Origin: Rhodamnia argentea
Taxonomy: Eukaryota > Streptophyta > Magnoliopsida > Myrtales > Myrtaceae
Reading direction: 5' to 3'
NCBI RefSeq assembly: GCF_020921035.1
Contig: NC_063158.1
Coordinates: 24,476,178 to 24,540,177 of the forward strand
DNA length: 64,000 nt
In this document: one piece after another, positions 31,175 through 44,433 of the stretch
How the letters are laid out: each line of letters starts with the position of its first letter
How positions within the stretch are numbered: the first letter of the stretch is position 1
Translations under genes and position numbers: made by a program
The notes under the pieces: model-generated
Databases searched by the model: none
Seen by the model: the letters and a program-made list of their open reading frames with translations, nothing else
What the model was told of the DNA's origin: nothing

Positions 31175-32860
31175 CCCTGTGCATTCTCTTGGAGGCTCAG
31201 GCTACTACATCACGTCATTGATGACTTCGCTAGGAAGGTATGAGTTTACTTTAACTAAACATAATGCGTTTGCTCAATTTAAAAGATGGAAAACTAAAGC
31301 GGAGATTGAAACTGGTCCGAAGATTAAGAGCCTGCATGACAACGATTCTGATTATCTAATTCTATTCCTCGGAACCAAAAAGGATGAGAAAGATGTTTGG
31401 CAACGTAAATGATTCCGATTCTAATTCTATTCCATGGAATAGATTTGGAGCAAAAACAAGAATAAAAAAGAATCACCTTTTAGAAACACACAACAGTATG
31501 AAGTCCCTCATATCTCACTTCTTCCTTTTAGTTCTGTCATTACTTTCCCTCGACAATCACTTTCCCAAAACACACAACAGTACGAAGTCCCACATATCTC
31601 ATTTTTCCCTTTCAGTTTTATCATCACTTTCCCTTGACCTAAAAAATTAATTTTGTGAAGTCAAACCCGTTCTGATTCTCTAAAACTTATTCAGGGAACA
31701 AAATCAGAAAAAAATCAATTTCGATCAAAATCACTTTTTCGGATTAGAATCGTTGCCATGCAGGCCCTAAATGTCTAAGGTCCAACAATGGTTGTAAGTA
31801 CTTTATGCAAATAATGGAATCAAAATAACATGAACAATTCCCAACAAATCGTAGCAAAATGAAGTTGCTTAGAGGATGAACAAAACTCCATGAATGAGCA
31901 TGCTAGAAGTGTTGGAATGCATGCTAGATTACCCAAGACATTCAAAAGAAGACCTTCGGTTCCACTTGATTTCAAGCTATCAGAAGTAGAATGGACTGGA
32001 AAGAAGGTGAATTTCTCACGCTTGGAAGTTTTTTAATGTGTTTCATATGTGTACATAGTATTTGAAAATAGAGACAAGCTCGACGCAATGCTACAAAATG
32101 TTTTTTCCATTGGATATGGTTTTGATTAATTTGGCTATTGGCTTGGGATGGACAAAACAAAAAATAATGAGAACAAATGATGTTATTCGATAAATACATG
32201 CAGTATAAGAATAAATTTGTGGTAGTAACTAGTGTGCGGAAACAATCAGAAGAGTCTGGATTGATTAAATTGAAGAGGGTCTCTAAAAGTGTGCCGGTTA
32301 GAAATCCGGAAATTGTTATTGTAGACTTCGATTACGAAGTAGAACAAGAACCATCCACACCTAAACCCATTTTAAGAAGATCTAGTAGAACTTCTAAACC
32401 TGTACGTAGATATTTTCAATGATTGCATTATTGCTTTTGACTAAGGCTTGCAAACCAGAAATTTTTTTCAAAAGTAATGTAAGTTAGAGATTCTGTTAAG
32501 TGGGAGTTGGCAAAGCATGAAGAGTTAGATTAACTCAAGAAGAAGTATACTTGGGTGGTAACTTGGCATCAAATGAAAAATTATTGCAGAGTTAGTGGAT
32601 GTACAGGATCAAAGAAGAAACTGACGGTAGACAAGAAGTGCAAAGAAAGATTAGTAGTGAAAGGCGTTCAACAAAAGAAAGTAATTGACTACATAGAGAT
32701 TTTCTTTCTAATTATGAAGCTGACTACTATTAATCTAGTATTGAGTATTGTTGTTCCTGGAATCTACATAAAAAAATAGTTAGATGTAAAGACTGCATTC
32801 CTCCAATGTGACTTAAAGAAGGATATCTACATGGTTGAATCAAAAGGTTTTCAAGCTTGC
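31175..32860 (+). mobile_element. Copia pol fragment: integrase to reverse transcriptase start
   Basis: Begins GGSGYYITSLMTSLGRYEF, FAQFKRWKTKAEIETGPKIK (integrase core), resumes after the MITE as CLRSNNGCKYF, then shows DFKLSEVEWTGKKVNFSRLE and FENRDKLDA, then EPSTPKPILRRSSRTSKPVR, a degenerate WELAKHEELD, KCKERLVVKGVQQKKVIDY and LDVKTAFLQCDLKKDIYM (start of reverse transcriptase). Many stops and frame changes. The element is missing gag, protease, most of RT, RNase H and both LTRs. Confidence 0.85.
31328..31767. mobile_element. PIF/Harbinger (Tourist-like) MITE, 440 bp, nested in Copia integrase
   Basis: Ends GAGCCTGCATGACAACGATTC and GAATCGTTGCCATGCAGGCCC are inverted repeats, flanked on both sides by TAA (31325-31327 and 31768-31770), the usual target duplication of this superfamily. 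Removing the element and one TAA makes the Copia integrase frame continuous (KIK then CLRSNNG). A related right end lies at about 51550-51620. Confidence 0.85.
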
Positions 32861-32956
32861 CCTTCTCTTTTCCTCTTCCTTCATAGAAGAAGAGGCATAC
32901 GGAAATTTGGTTTAGAAGAATGGTGAAAGTTAAGTTTTGGAATTGCTATTTATTAA

Positions 32957-33376
32957 AATATGTCTCGAGTTTGAGCCTATGAAAATACCCAATCCCAGTT
33001 GTCTATTGATTTGAATATGTTTCCAAGTTTGAATAAGTTTCCTAAAAAGAAATTTCTATTTTAAATCAAATTCTTTTCTATAAATATTTGTAGAGAGTAT
33101 CCAAGATGCTACTTTTTCGTGAATTAAACTATGAAGCAATCCGAAATCATCCACGTGCTAATATTTGCGAATTCATTTGCGAGATTGTATTTCGAGGAAT
33201 TTTGAGGGCTAAATACTGTGTGAGATTATAGGGCTTCGTTGGGGCTGGGAAAACTTCGAGTGCTTCGAGTGTCTTGAGTAGGTGATAGTGATCTCCATTG
33301 TAAGTGGAATCTTGTGATGCTTTTTCTATGGACGTAAGTCATACTGATTGAAGATGGTATTTATTTTATTATTCGA
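32957..33376 (+). mobile_element. Insertion in the CRK-3 3' flank, possible solo LTR
   Basis: Absent from the matching place in the CRK-2 flank (near 22118-22155). It contains a TATA-like TCTATAAATATT (33081) followed by GAATTAAAC... and an LTR-like leader. Terminal TG/CA and target duplication could not be fixed. Confidence 0.35.
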
Positions 33377-33628
33377 TTGCTATCGAGAACCCTGGAAAGA
33401 GTGAGACTTTGAGTTCATGTGTGATTTCTAATCTTCACGGTCTCGACTATGCTAATATGCAACAAAGAAGAAATGAATCAGACACCAGGATAGGCAGTGC
33501 CAAACTCTTCTAATCAAATGGAATTGTTCATACCCGTGCCATTCTTTTATCCTCCTCCTAGGAAAAAATGAGCCACAATCCTGGCAATGAAGATATATCT
33601 TGGCTCATACACGTTGTACACACGCGAT

Positions 33629-36861
<3,233 letters not shown>

Positions 36862-36967
36862 TGCCTTCTCTTTTCCTCTGTGTCTCTTTCGTTTTCAGCA
36901 GCTTTGTGATGAACGAGTGGGGGGTCTGTTCCTTCCATTCGATCGTGAGGCTACAACATGGATCCTT

Positions 36968-36976
36968 AAATAGGGC
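36968..36976 (-). promoter_or_regulatory. TATA-like box of CRK-3
   Basis: The - strand reads CCTATTTAAGG about 110 bases before the ATG at 36861. Only the sequence is seen; the start site is not known. Confidence 0.4.
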
Positions 36977-37285
36977 GAAGGACTATGAATCTAATTTGAC
37001 TTGGTGCCTCATCATCCAATTTCAACCGCGGATGGCCGAGAGAAAAGTAACTCGTCCCGCGTGAGCCGTTGCTTTGGGTGTGTTCATAACACATGGGCTT
37101 TTGTCGAACTCCTCTTACTTTCTCCGAAATCATGTGTTTCGCAACAAGATAAATGATAGTATTCTTCGGCAAGAAGCTAGCCGGTCCGTTCCTCCTTAAA
37201 TGTAAAGGTGAGTATGGTTTTGGGGTAGAACTTAGAAGCTAGAACCGCATTTAAAAGGAAAAATTTTGATAGGACTAGATTGATT

Positions 37286-37671
37286 TGTTAGAGTGTAGTT
37301 CATACTCTCCAATAATAAAAAGGCACGTGGATCCCGCTCTACGCTGAATGGGCGAGGGTCCTGGGGAGTTGTTCTGTCGGGGTCTCAAGAGGGCAGCGCC
37401 CCTTGGACATTAGATGGCTTTTACGATTTAAACCCATATTCTGTCATTGGTAGTTTGAGTTTGGGCCCATGAATAATTACAGTTATATATATATATATAT
37501 TTTTTCACTTGTAATTAAGTAATATAACGAGAGTTGTGAGGTGCTAATTATGATAAAATCCTCTGCTGGACATAGCCGTAGTTTAATGGCGAAGGATAAA
37601 ATCTCGTGTCTTGATTTCTCTTTTCTCACTTTATGTTTTACTTCAATTTGATTGTGTGTTGAATCCTAACA
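37286..37671 (+). mobile_element. Solo LTR, 386 bp, Copia-type
   Basis: Starts TGTTAGAGTG and ends GAATCCTAACA (TG..CA ends, short TGTTAG/CTAACA inverted repeat). Flanks are TGATT and TAATT, a 5-bp target duplication with one mismatch. No internal region follows on either side. Same family as the LTRs at 5234, 28040 and 30249. It contains a (TA)n run at 37482-37500. Confidence 0.8.
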
Positions 37672-38950
37672 TAATTTACGTTGTCAATGGCATGTATCGA
37701 AAAGCAAATAAAATAATAAATAAATAAATAAATAAAATACAAACGTACAAAAAGTTATTGTTCCAACCGCCGCTAACTCTAACGTCTCTCCACCCATCAC
37801 CACCCCGTCTCCACTCCCTTTTCCGTAGTCTCAATGCCGTTCGTGACCTCGATATAAGGTTGAGAGTCGTCATGGATGACCACGATCGAGGCTGAGAGAC
37901 CTCAACACGATGGTGTCCATGGCCTTGAAGTGGCCTATTACCTTGATCTAAGGTGGTCCAAGACCATAAGAATGCATGGTGGGTCAAGGTCGTCGTGTCG
38001 ACCTGTTGACACAAAAAAATGACCAACTTTTGATTACAATTAACAAGTAAAAGAATTAGTCAATAATAGCATAGCCGAGCGAGCAACATAAGTCATCAAT
38101 GAAAAAGAACAATCGGCAATTTGAAGAGCATCGGCAACTCTACAAGGAAGTTATGGACAACAAATATAAGTTATCAATGAGAACCGTCATTGGAGAAGAA
38201 GTTGTCGACATACAACTGTCGAATAGCATTGTTCGGATGTGTAAACTTTTTTTTTATTTTGTGGATAAGTGTTAGTATATAATAAGTAACTTTGTGTGGT
38301 TATGTTTAGTACATTTGTTTTAGGATTTTTGGAGCTCCTTGTGGATAAGTGTTGCTACAATTCTTGTAATAGGAAGTTATCTTTTTAAATTCAATAGCTT
38401 TTCGTAGTCGTCGAAGGCGGATTATAGATAACCACATCGTACTTTTTGTAAGGACCCCAATCAATTTCAGAACCCAATGTTGTCTTTATTTTTCACTTTT
38501 CTGCAATTTATATGGCTGCCCGTGATTGTCTCCAATTTTTGTACCTTTAAATTTCTTGTCTTTTACTTTTCATTGAAATACAACATATGAATAAATATAT
38601 CGAAAGGTCCTTATCCAAATATATATCGAAAGGTACTTCATGGTTAATTAAATTTCGGAGAAATATCTTTTTAGAAATATCAAAACATATTTTGTCGTCG
38701 ATTTAACTTTCGGCGAAACGCAACCTTAATTGGGAGGGCGTACGCATCGAAGATTGCCGGTGGCCGACAACAAAGCGAGGTGGACGGACATCCTCACGGG
38801 GGCAGGCGACAGCATCAATGGGGGGTACTGTGGTTTTTGATATATTTTGCGTGACTACATTTTAAATTGATTTTGGATTTTGGAGTGGGTAAGAAATTTA
38901 AAATTATGATTAGCCAATTTGGAAGGAATACGTGTATTTTGACTATTTAT
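37672..38950. other. Gene-free stretch with diverged repeats
   Basis: A (TAAA)n run at about 37713-37737; 37770-38010 and 38840-38950 resemble 27590-28000. The rest (38030-38830) holds no recognised feature. Confidence 0.4.
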
Positions 38951-39183
38951 GAGAAAATTGTCCAAAAATTCATAAATCTATTGCACTTTTATCAATTAAG
39001 TTCCAAATATTTTAATTTTGTCGGGTGAATCCTAAACATTTTCTTGTTTTGCCAATTGAGTCTACCCAGCTAATTTTGATCAGAATTTGTTGATGTAAAC
39101 GCCGGCCATCTGACATATATAGTCGAAGTTGGTTAGACAAACTTTAATAATATTTCAATTTTTTTTTCGCATTTTATCATCAT

Positions 39184-39207
39184 CTTCTTCTTCTTCTTCT
39201 TCTTCTT
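39184..39207. repeat. (TTC)n microsatellite
   Basis: About eight TTC/TCT units in a pyrimidine-rich arm of the TIR element. Confidence 0.85.
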
Positions 39208-39385
39208 TTTCCTTTTTTTCCTTTTATTTTATTTTCTTTGTTTTTTTTCTTCAAATAGCTAGCGAGGGTCGCCGGACCCTCATTGGCCACTAGTGAGGGC
39301 CACGACGCCCTCGCCTAGACCATTGCGGCCTTGCTCGAGGTCGAGAGGGCCTTGCCTAGTGCGCCCCGGCCCTCGTTGGCTACTT

Positions 39386-40091
39386 GAAGAAAGAGTATGC
39401 CGATTACCCCCCGAACCGTACAAGATGGTTACCACCTATCACACAGCTTTCTAACTTCACTTCTTTTTCTAGTCATCCCGCTCTTTCAATCGATGGTAGT
39501 ATAAGAGATCTTTTTCCCCACGAAATTTTTTACATAATGGTTCTTGCTTCCTACCCATAGTTAGCATCTATCTCCCTAGGTCATACTTTAGTATCACATC
39601 GTACACCCCGCCCCGGCTCTATCTTCCTCATGCGGGAAGAGCGGCCCTGGGATCGGTGGCTTAGCTCACCTCCTAAGAGAGTACCTATGCACTATGTTTC
39701 GGTTCACCGAGCTATATAGCCTCTAAAGCTTCTACGAATATATTTCCCTTTGAGTTTTAACAAGAGAAATAGCAAACAGCTCTTTGCCTTTCTGTTTCAA
39801 AGAAAGAGGTCATGAAAACCATCAGTTGGAGTACCCAAAAAGCTTGGGAAATGCCTTTTCCTAGCCTCCTACCTATCCGCTAGTCGAATTCATTCTTTCA
39901 TAAGGTGATCGGACATGCAAGTCTAGCTCACAAGCAATTGTGCAATGTCTTCCCCAATCTCTGCTGGTGTGTAATACCGGTCAAGGTATAGAACAATCTA
40001 TCGAGATGGCGTATCATAATCATTCAGTAATGGACTAGCCCTAGCGGCGAAAGCGATTCAGCCGGAACTACTCTAGGACTACCGGCGTCCA
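39386..40091 (-). other. Mitochondrial DNA insert (NUMT) with the 3' part of a group II intron
   Basis: This ~0.7 kb stretch differs in texture from its surroundings: balanced base composition and organelle-style words. On - it ends in a group II intron domain V (39413-39449) followed by GGGGGGTAATCGGCATAC. Such introns in plants are typical of mitochondrial nad genes; I believe it comes from one of them but cannot name which. The insert lies inside a TIR element, so it was captured by or landed in it. Edges are judged by eye. Confidence 0.65.
39413..39449 (-). ncRNA. Group II intron domain V (relic)
   Basis: The - strand reads AAGCTGTGTGATAGGTGGTA then ACCATCTTGTACGGTTC. The ends pair (AGCTGT with ACGGTT, with G-U pairs), leaving a bulge and GTAA-type loop as in domain V, and the AGC triad is present. 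The outermost base pair is lost. Nuclear copy, so not expected to splice. Confidence 0.7.
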
Positions 40092-40234
40092 CATTAGCGA
40101 TTTTGGCAAAAATTAGTTGGATGGACTCAATTGCAAAATATAAAAAGGCTTAGGACTCAATTGACAAAATTATAAGGTTTGATATTGAATTGACAAAAAT
40201 GTAATAGATTTAGGACTTTCTAGATAATTTTCTC

Positions 40235-42595
40235 AATATTTTCAAAAGATAAAGTTAGAGGGCAAATAGGTTATGAAATTTTTTACTTGAGTTATCCCAT
40301 TATATGGTAAACCATGCTTAATTAGGAAGAGTTGGAACTTTAAAAATAGTTATAGACATACCATAAGAAAAAGAAAACTACGTTATGTCGAATGAATACT
40401 TTATACATTAGGTATAAATGTCAATATCCGTATATTTTGAAAGACTTTAGGTGTTGCACGTTGAATAAAACCCAAATGGTCTCATTCGCAAGACTTGAAA
40501 TTAGCAAACCTTAAAAATTGAACTCCAGAACAAACTCTCTTTTTTTTTCCACAATAAAAAATATTCCAGCTTTCACATCTATCAGCCAACAAAGTTCTAG
40601 TACTTTGGTTGTCTGTAATGAGGTCTATATCTCTTTCCTCGATCGTTATCTAAAGATGGATTTAGAGGCGACTAGGTCAATGCTGAATAATATTCGAGGG
40701 TGATGGAATTTGTAAGTCATTAAAGTATTATTAAAAGATTGTCCATGTCAGCGCCGATCGTGTCACATGGAACGGCCATCTTTTACATGAGCGATTTCTA
40801 CCCAAAATTGACTGCATGGATTTAATTAGCAAAATATGAAGAATGTTTATGACTGAATTGATAAAATTGAAAGGTTTATAGCTGAACTGACATAAATACA
40901 TTAGGTTTAAGACTTTCTTTTTTGATAATTTTCCCTTCATTTCTACAATTTAAAGAAGAAAAATGCTTCCCTGACAGTACTATAAGGGATGATACAATCT
41001 CAACCGTGGATCCAAAATATCATCATCGAATATTTTGCATAAAGCGATCATCGATATCGTGTGGTGATAGTATTGTCAAATTGTCAGTTAGCAGCTTCCT
41101 TTAAAGAATATATCTTTTAGATTCGCATCAATAATTCTCTTCTGACAAAGGGCGCGGCAACTACTGCACCCTCGGCAAGTTTCTTTCAAAAGTCACCGAT
41201 AAATCATCATTCCATGGAAAAAGAGAAACAACTACGCAAATGCAAGGGACCTGCCAACATCAAATCAACCCAAAAAAGAAAAAGCCTGCTCTGTGAACTT
41301 TTGAACTTTTGTTTAACGCGATCATTCCATTAAAAATTTAATCAAATTTATTGACGGGTCCGTTAAATTTCTTCCTTGTGATTTTTTTTTTCGGCTCAAT
41401 TTCGAACTTGAACTTTAATTGTTTGTTCAATTTTGTCTATGTACTATTTTTTGTCTTGGTTCTATCTGTCCAACAGACTTCACTTGGATATGGTGAGACT
41501 CATAAAAAATTCTTCTAGGTAAACCTTGATGACTCTCATCTAGGATTAGTATTTTTCAACAGAAGCCCTCAACAAGACATCATACTACACGTGGTAATGT
41601 GTTTCTATAAAACCTAATGGTGATGAATAATAAGCGAGTCATCTATGAATTGACCCTTTTTACCCGTCTATAAGACTATAACGTGCTTAGTTTCGTTTAG
41701 TTAAACAATTTAAAATGTTCCTTATGTTTACATGATATATTTAGATATTGCTACATGTAAACATAAGTAATCATTTTTATATATTAGAATAAGATTTGCT
41801 ATCATGACGGTCTGATAGTATCGTCATTATTTCTGACCCCACGATTTTTTAATTAATGAGTGCTTTATACATAACATGCAGTGATGATGTATAGATATAC
41901 GATCAGAAATAACTGATAGTACTGTTAGAATATCATGTAAGCTTTTCTCTATTAGAATTCATATTTGAAACGGTATGTATAGTAATCCATTTGATTAACT
42001 TTTATTTTTTGGTTATAATGTTGCAACATAATTAATAAAAAATTTGTGTCGGGATTGAATCCAAATTTGACAAAGCGCACTTGAGAGAGAATAAGAAAGC
42101 AATCCATGAACTAAAATCAAAGAAATAAATAAAATATGGGTGATCGTGGTTCCAGGGTACATTTGGGAATCGGAGAATGGGACCGATGGGAATAGGTCTG
42201 ATTTTAGGTTCCAGAGCAAACATGTGAGGCTCCAAGTTTCAAAAATTAAGAAACCAATTTCGACGGGTAAGTTCCTAGAACTTGAAACTTCGAACAAGTC
42301 TTTGTATTTTTCTTATTTTATGCCTTTGCGCAATCCTGTGGCATTGTATGACGTCCGTTGATGAGAACCACTAGTCTGAGTTTTCACTTATAGCGATATC
42401 CGTGACTGAGATTTTTATATTGTTAATTTTTCATATTTTGTGTGTGTCTAAATATAAGTAGTGGCCAGTGGATTGTAGTAGTAAATAGTTATCATTAAAG
42501 ATGATGATTCACTACAATCGCCCAATTAACAATTATAGATGGAACATAGGTAGACCTTAGAACCGACCCCTAACACAAAGTATGAGGCTGAAATT
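40235..42595. other. Gene-free stretch
   Basis: Includes a right-end relic of the GGGAAAATTGTCC family at about 40735-40935. The rest is AT-rich with no exon, RNA gene or repeat boundary recognised. Confidence 0.4.
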
Positions 42596-42976
42596 GGGCT
42601 AAAGTTCATTACAAGTGCCAAAACTTGTGTACGACACTCACTTTAGTGCCATAGCTTGCAAACCAATCATTTAAGTGCCAAATTTTTTGAAAAATACTCA
42701 TTTCGGTGCCAATTCCTATTTGAGCTGACATGACTTGCCGGAAATATGACGTGACCTATTTTTTTTTATTAATTTTGAGATGACGTGGCTCGCCGAAATT
42801 GGCACCGAAATGAGCATTTTTTAAAACATTAGGCACTTAAGGGACCGTTTTGAAAGTTTTGGCACTGAAGTGGTCGTTTTTCAAAAAATTTGGCACTTAA
42901 GTGATCGTTTTGAAAATTTTGACATTAAAGTGAGCGCTGTGCACAAACTTTGGTACTTGCGGTGTACTTAAGCCCC
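42596..42976. mobile_element. MITE with ~60-bp inverted ends ('AGTGCCAAAACTT' family)
   Basis: Left GGGCTAAAGTTCATTACAAG with TGCCAAAACTTGTG; right inverted as CACAAACTTTGGTACTTGCG and GTGTACTTAAGCCCC. Internal direct repeats of GGCACTTAAGTGATCGTTTT type. A right-half relative lies at 58440-58605. Confidence 0.7.
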
Positions 42977-43915
42977 GAAATTGAACAAATAATAATGATA
43001 AGTCAGAAAGTAACGAAATTCTCTGTCCACTTCAACAAATTTTGTCAATACATTTAATGAGAGCATCACAATGAACTAATAGACAACATTGAGCGAAAAA
43101 ATAGTCTAAAAATAACATTGAGCAATGAGCAAAAATTTAAGGATTATTGGTGTCATTACCTTCATCGACAAGAAATGCTCTCCCAAGGAGAATTGGAATT
43201 CTAGAGGTCGTCCAAACTTTCTCCCCTCTCAAATTGTCGAGTGTCCCAATCAACCCAAATGCTTTAGTTGCATGTTAGAGCCAAAAAGTTTTTCCTCAGG
43301 TATAAATTATCTAGAAGTAAACTGCGAAAATCGCAAAATTAATATAGGTACACCGTAAGCACAAAGTATTTCTTACACAAAAAAGGTCGGCAAATGGAAA
43401 ATCTTATGCGCCCATGCAATGAATCTATTCACCAAAATCTCAAACTGTATACGCGTCGTTGCTGAAGTCGTTTGTATGACAATATTTCTACGTGATCGCC
43501 GCGCAGAATAAAAGTCTCAAGAACATATATTGGTGGGCCAAAGAAGAACATGTAGACACAAACAGGAAAGTCAGAATCAATGACTGCGTGGAACGCGAAA
43601 CACATGCATGGGGACAATGGAGGGGGACATCCACTCCCAGAAAGCGTTCGCAGTTTGAAACAGTTTGACGCACGATGGTATCTCCTAATCTGATCTGACC
43701 TTGAATCAGTCGCCAAGAGAATTTCTCCACAGACCAGGTTGACGGACAACTAGCCTCCAACTACGAATAGGGGCGCGGGATTGTCCAAGATTCCCCAAAT
43801 CGAATTTGTTGAATAAATGAATATTTTCCGCCCAAGTTGGCCCGCCCCATAATCACTTCTGGCGTTAGAGGACTAGAGACCTAGTTGAATCGGACCACAA
43901 AGCGACATGTTTCAG
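42977..43915. other. Gene-free stretch containing a repeat-pair member
   Basis: 43535-43750 is the relative of 30430-30745. Nothing else was recognised. Confidence 0.45.
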
Positions 43916-43931
43916 TCCAGGTGAGGTTTCT

Positions 43932-44405
43932 TGTTAGAAATTAAACCGAATCCACTTTAAGAGAGTTGCCGATAATGCGAAGAAGTTGTCGATTCAAGGT
44001 TGAAGTTGTCGATTGCTACCTCGATGTTGATATTCCAGAATCAATATCGATGTCAACGTCGATGTATGTTCAACTTTCAAGACTGGTTCAAAAATTAAGA
44101 GTCTTTATTGTAGTGTAGTTGTCAATAGTTTGTTCATATTCCGATGTCTAGTTAATGTTCTATAAATACATTGTGACTATTGGAATGCTAGATACATTTT
44201 TAAGTTATTTGTGAGTAATATGAAGAGTCATGTAACAAGCCAATATAAAAGCAAGTCTTGTCATCATTTTGTTATGGGTAAATTAAGGTGAAATATTCGA
44301 CCGAAAAAATTGAGGTGAAATAAGAAGTATGAAAAAGTCTATTCGTCTACTTCTCTCTTGAGTTGTGCGAGTTATAAGTGTTTCACCTTCAAATTATTCC
44401 CATCA
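43932..44405 (+). repeat. 5' LTR of the Copia element
   Basis: Collinear with 48916-49369: GTTGTCGATT, CTACCTCGATGTTGATATTC / TTACCTTGATATCGATATTC, CTTTATTGTAGTGTA, ATTCCGATGTCTAGTTAATG / ATTTCGATGTCTAGTTAATG. Many differences indicate an old insertion. Confidence 0.8.
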
Positions 44406-44433
44406 AATTGGGAGCGGAGCTTACGATTCATGA

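Larger units (their letters stand above)
38951..40234. mobile_element. TIR element of the 'GGGAAAATTGTCC' family, carrying an organelle insert
   Basis: Left end GAGAAAATTGTCCAAAAATT with CTATTGCACTTTTATCAATT; right end inverted: AATTGACAAAAATGTAATAG, GACTTTCTAGATAATTTTCTC. A GC-rich core (39255-39385) like that of the 3.0-3.7 kb copy precedes the mitochondrial insert. No transposase seen. Confidence 0.7.
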
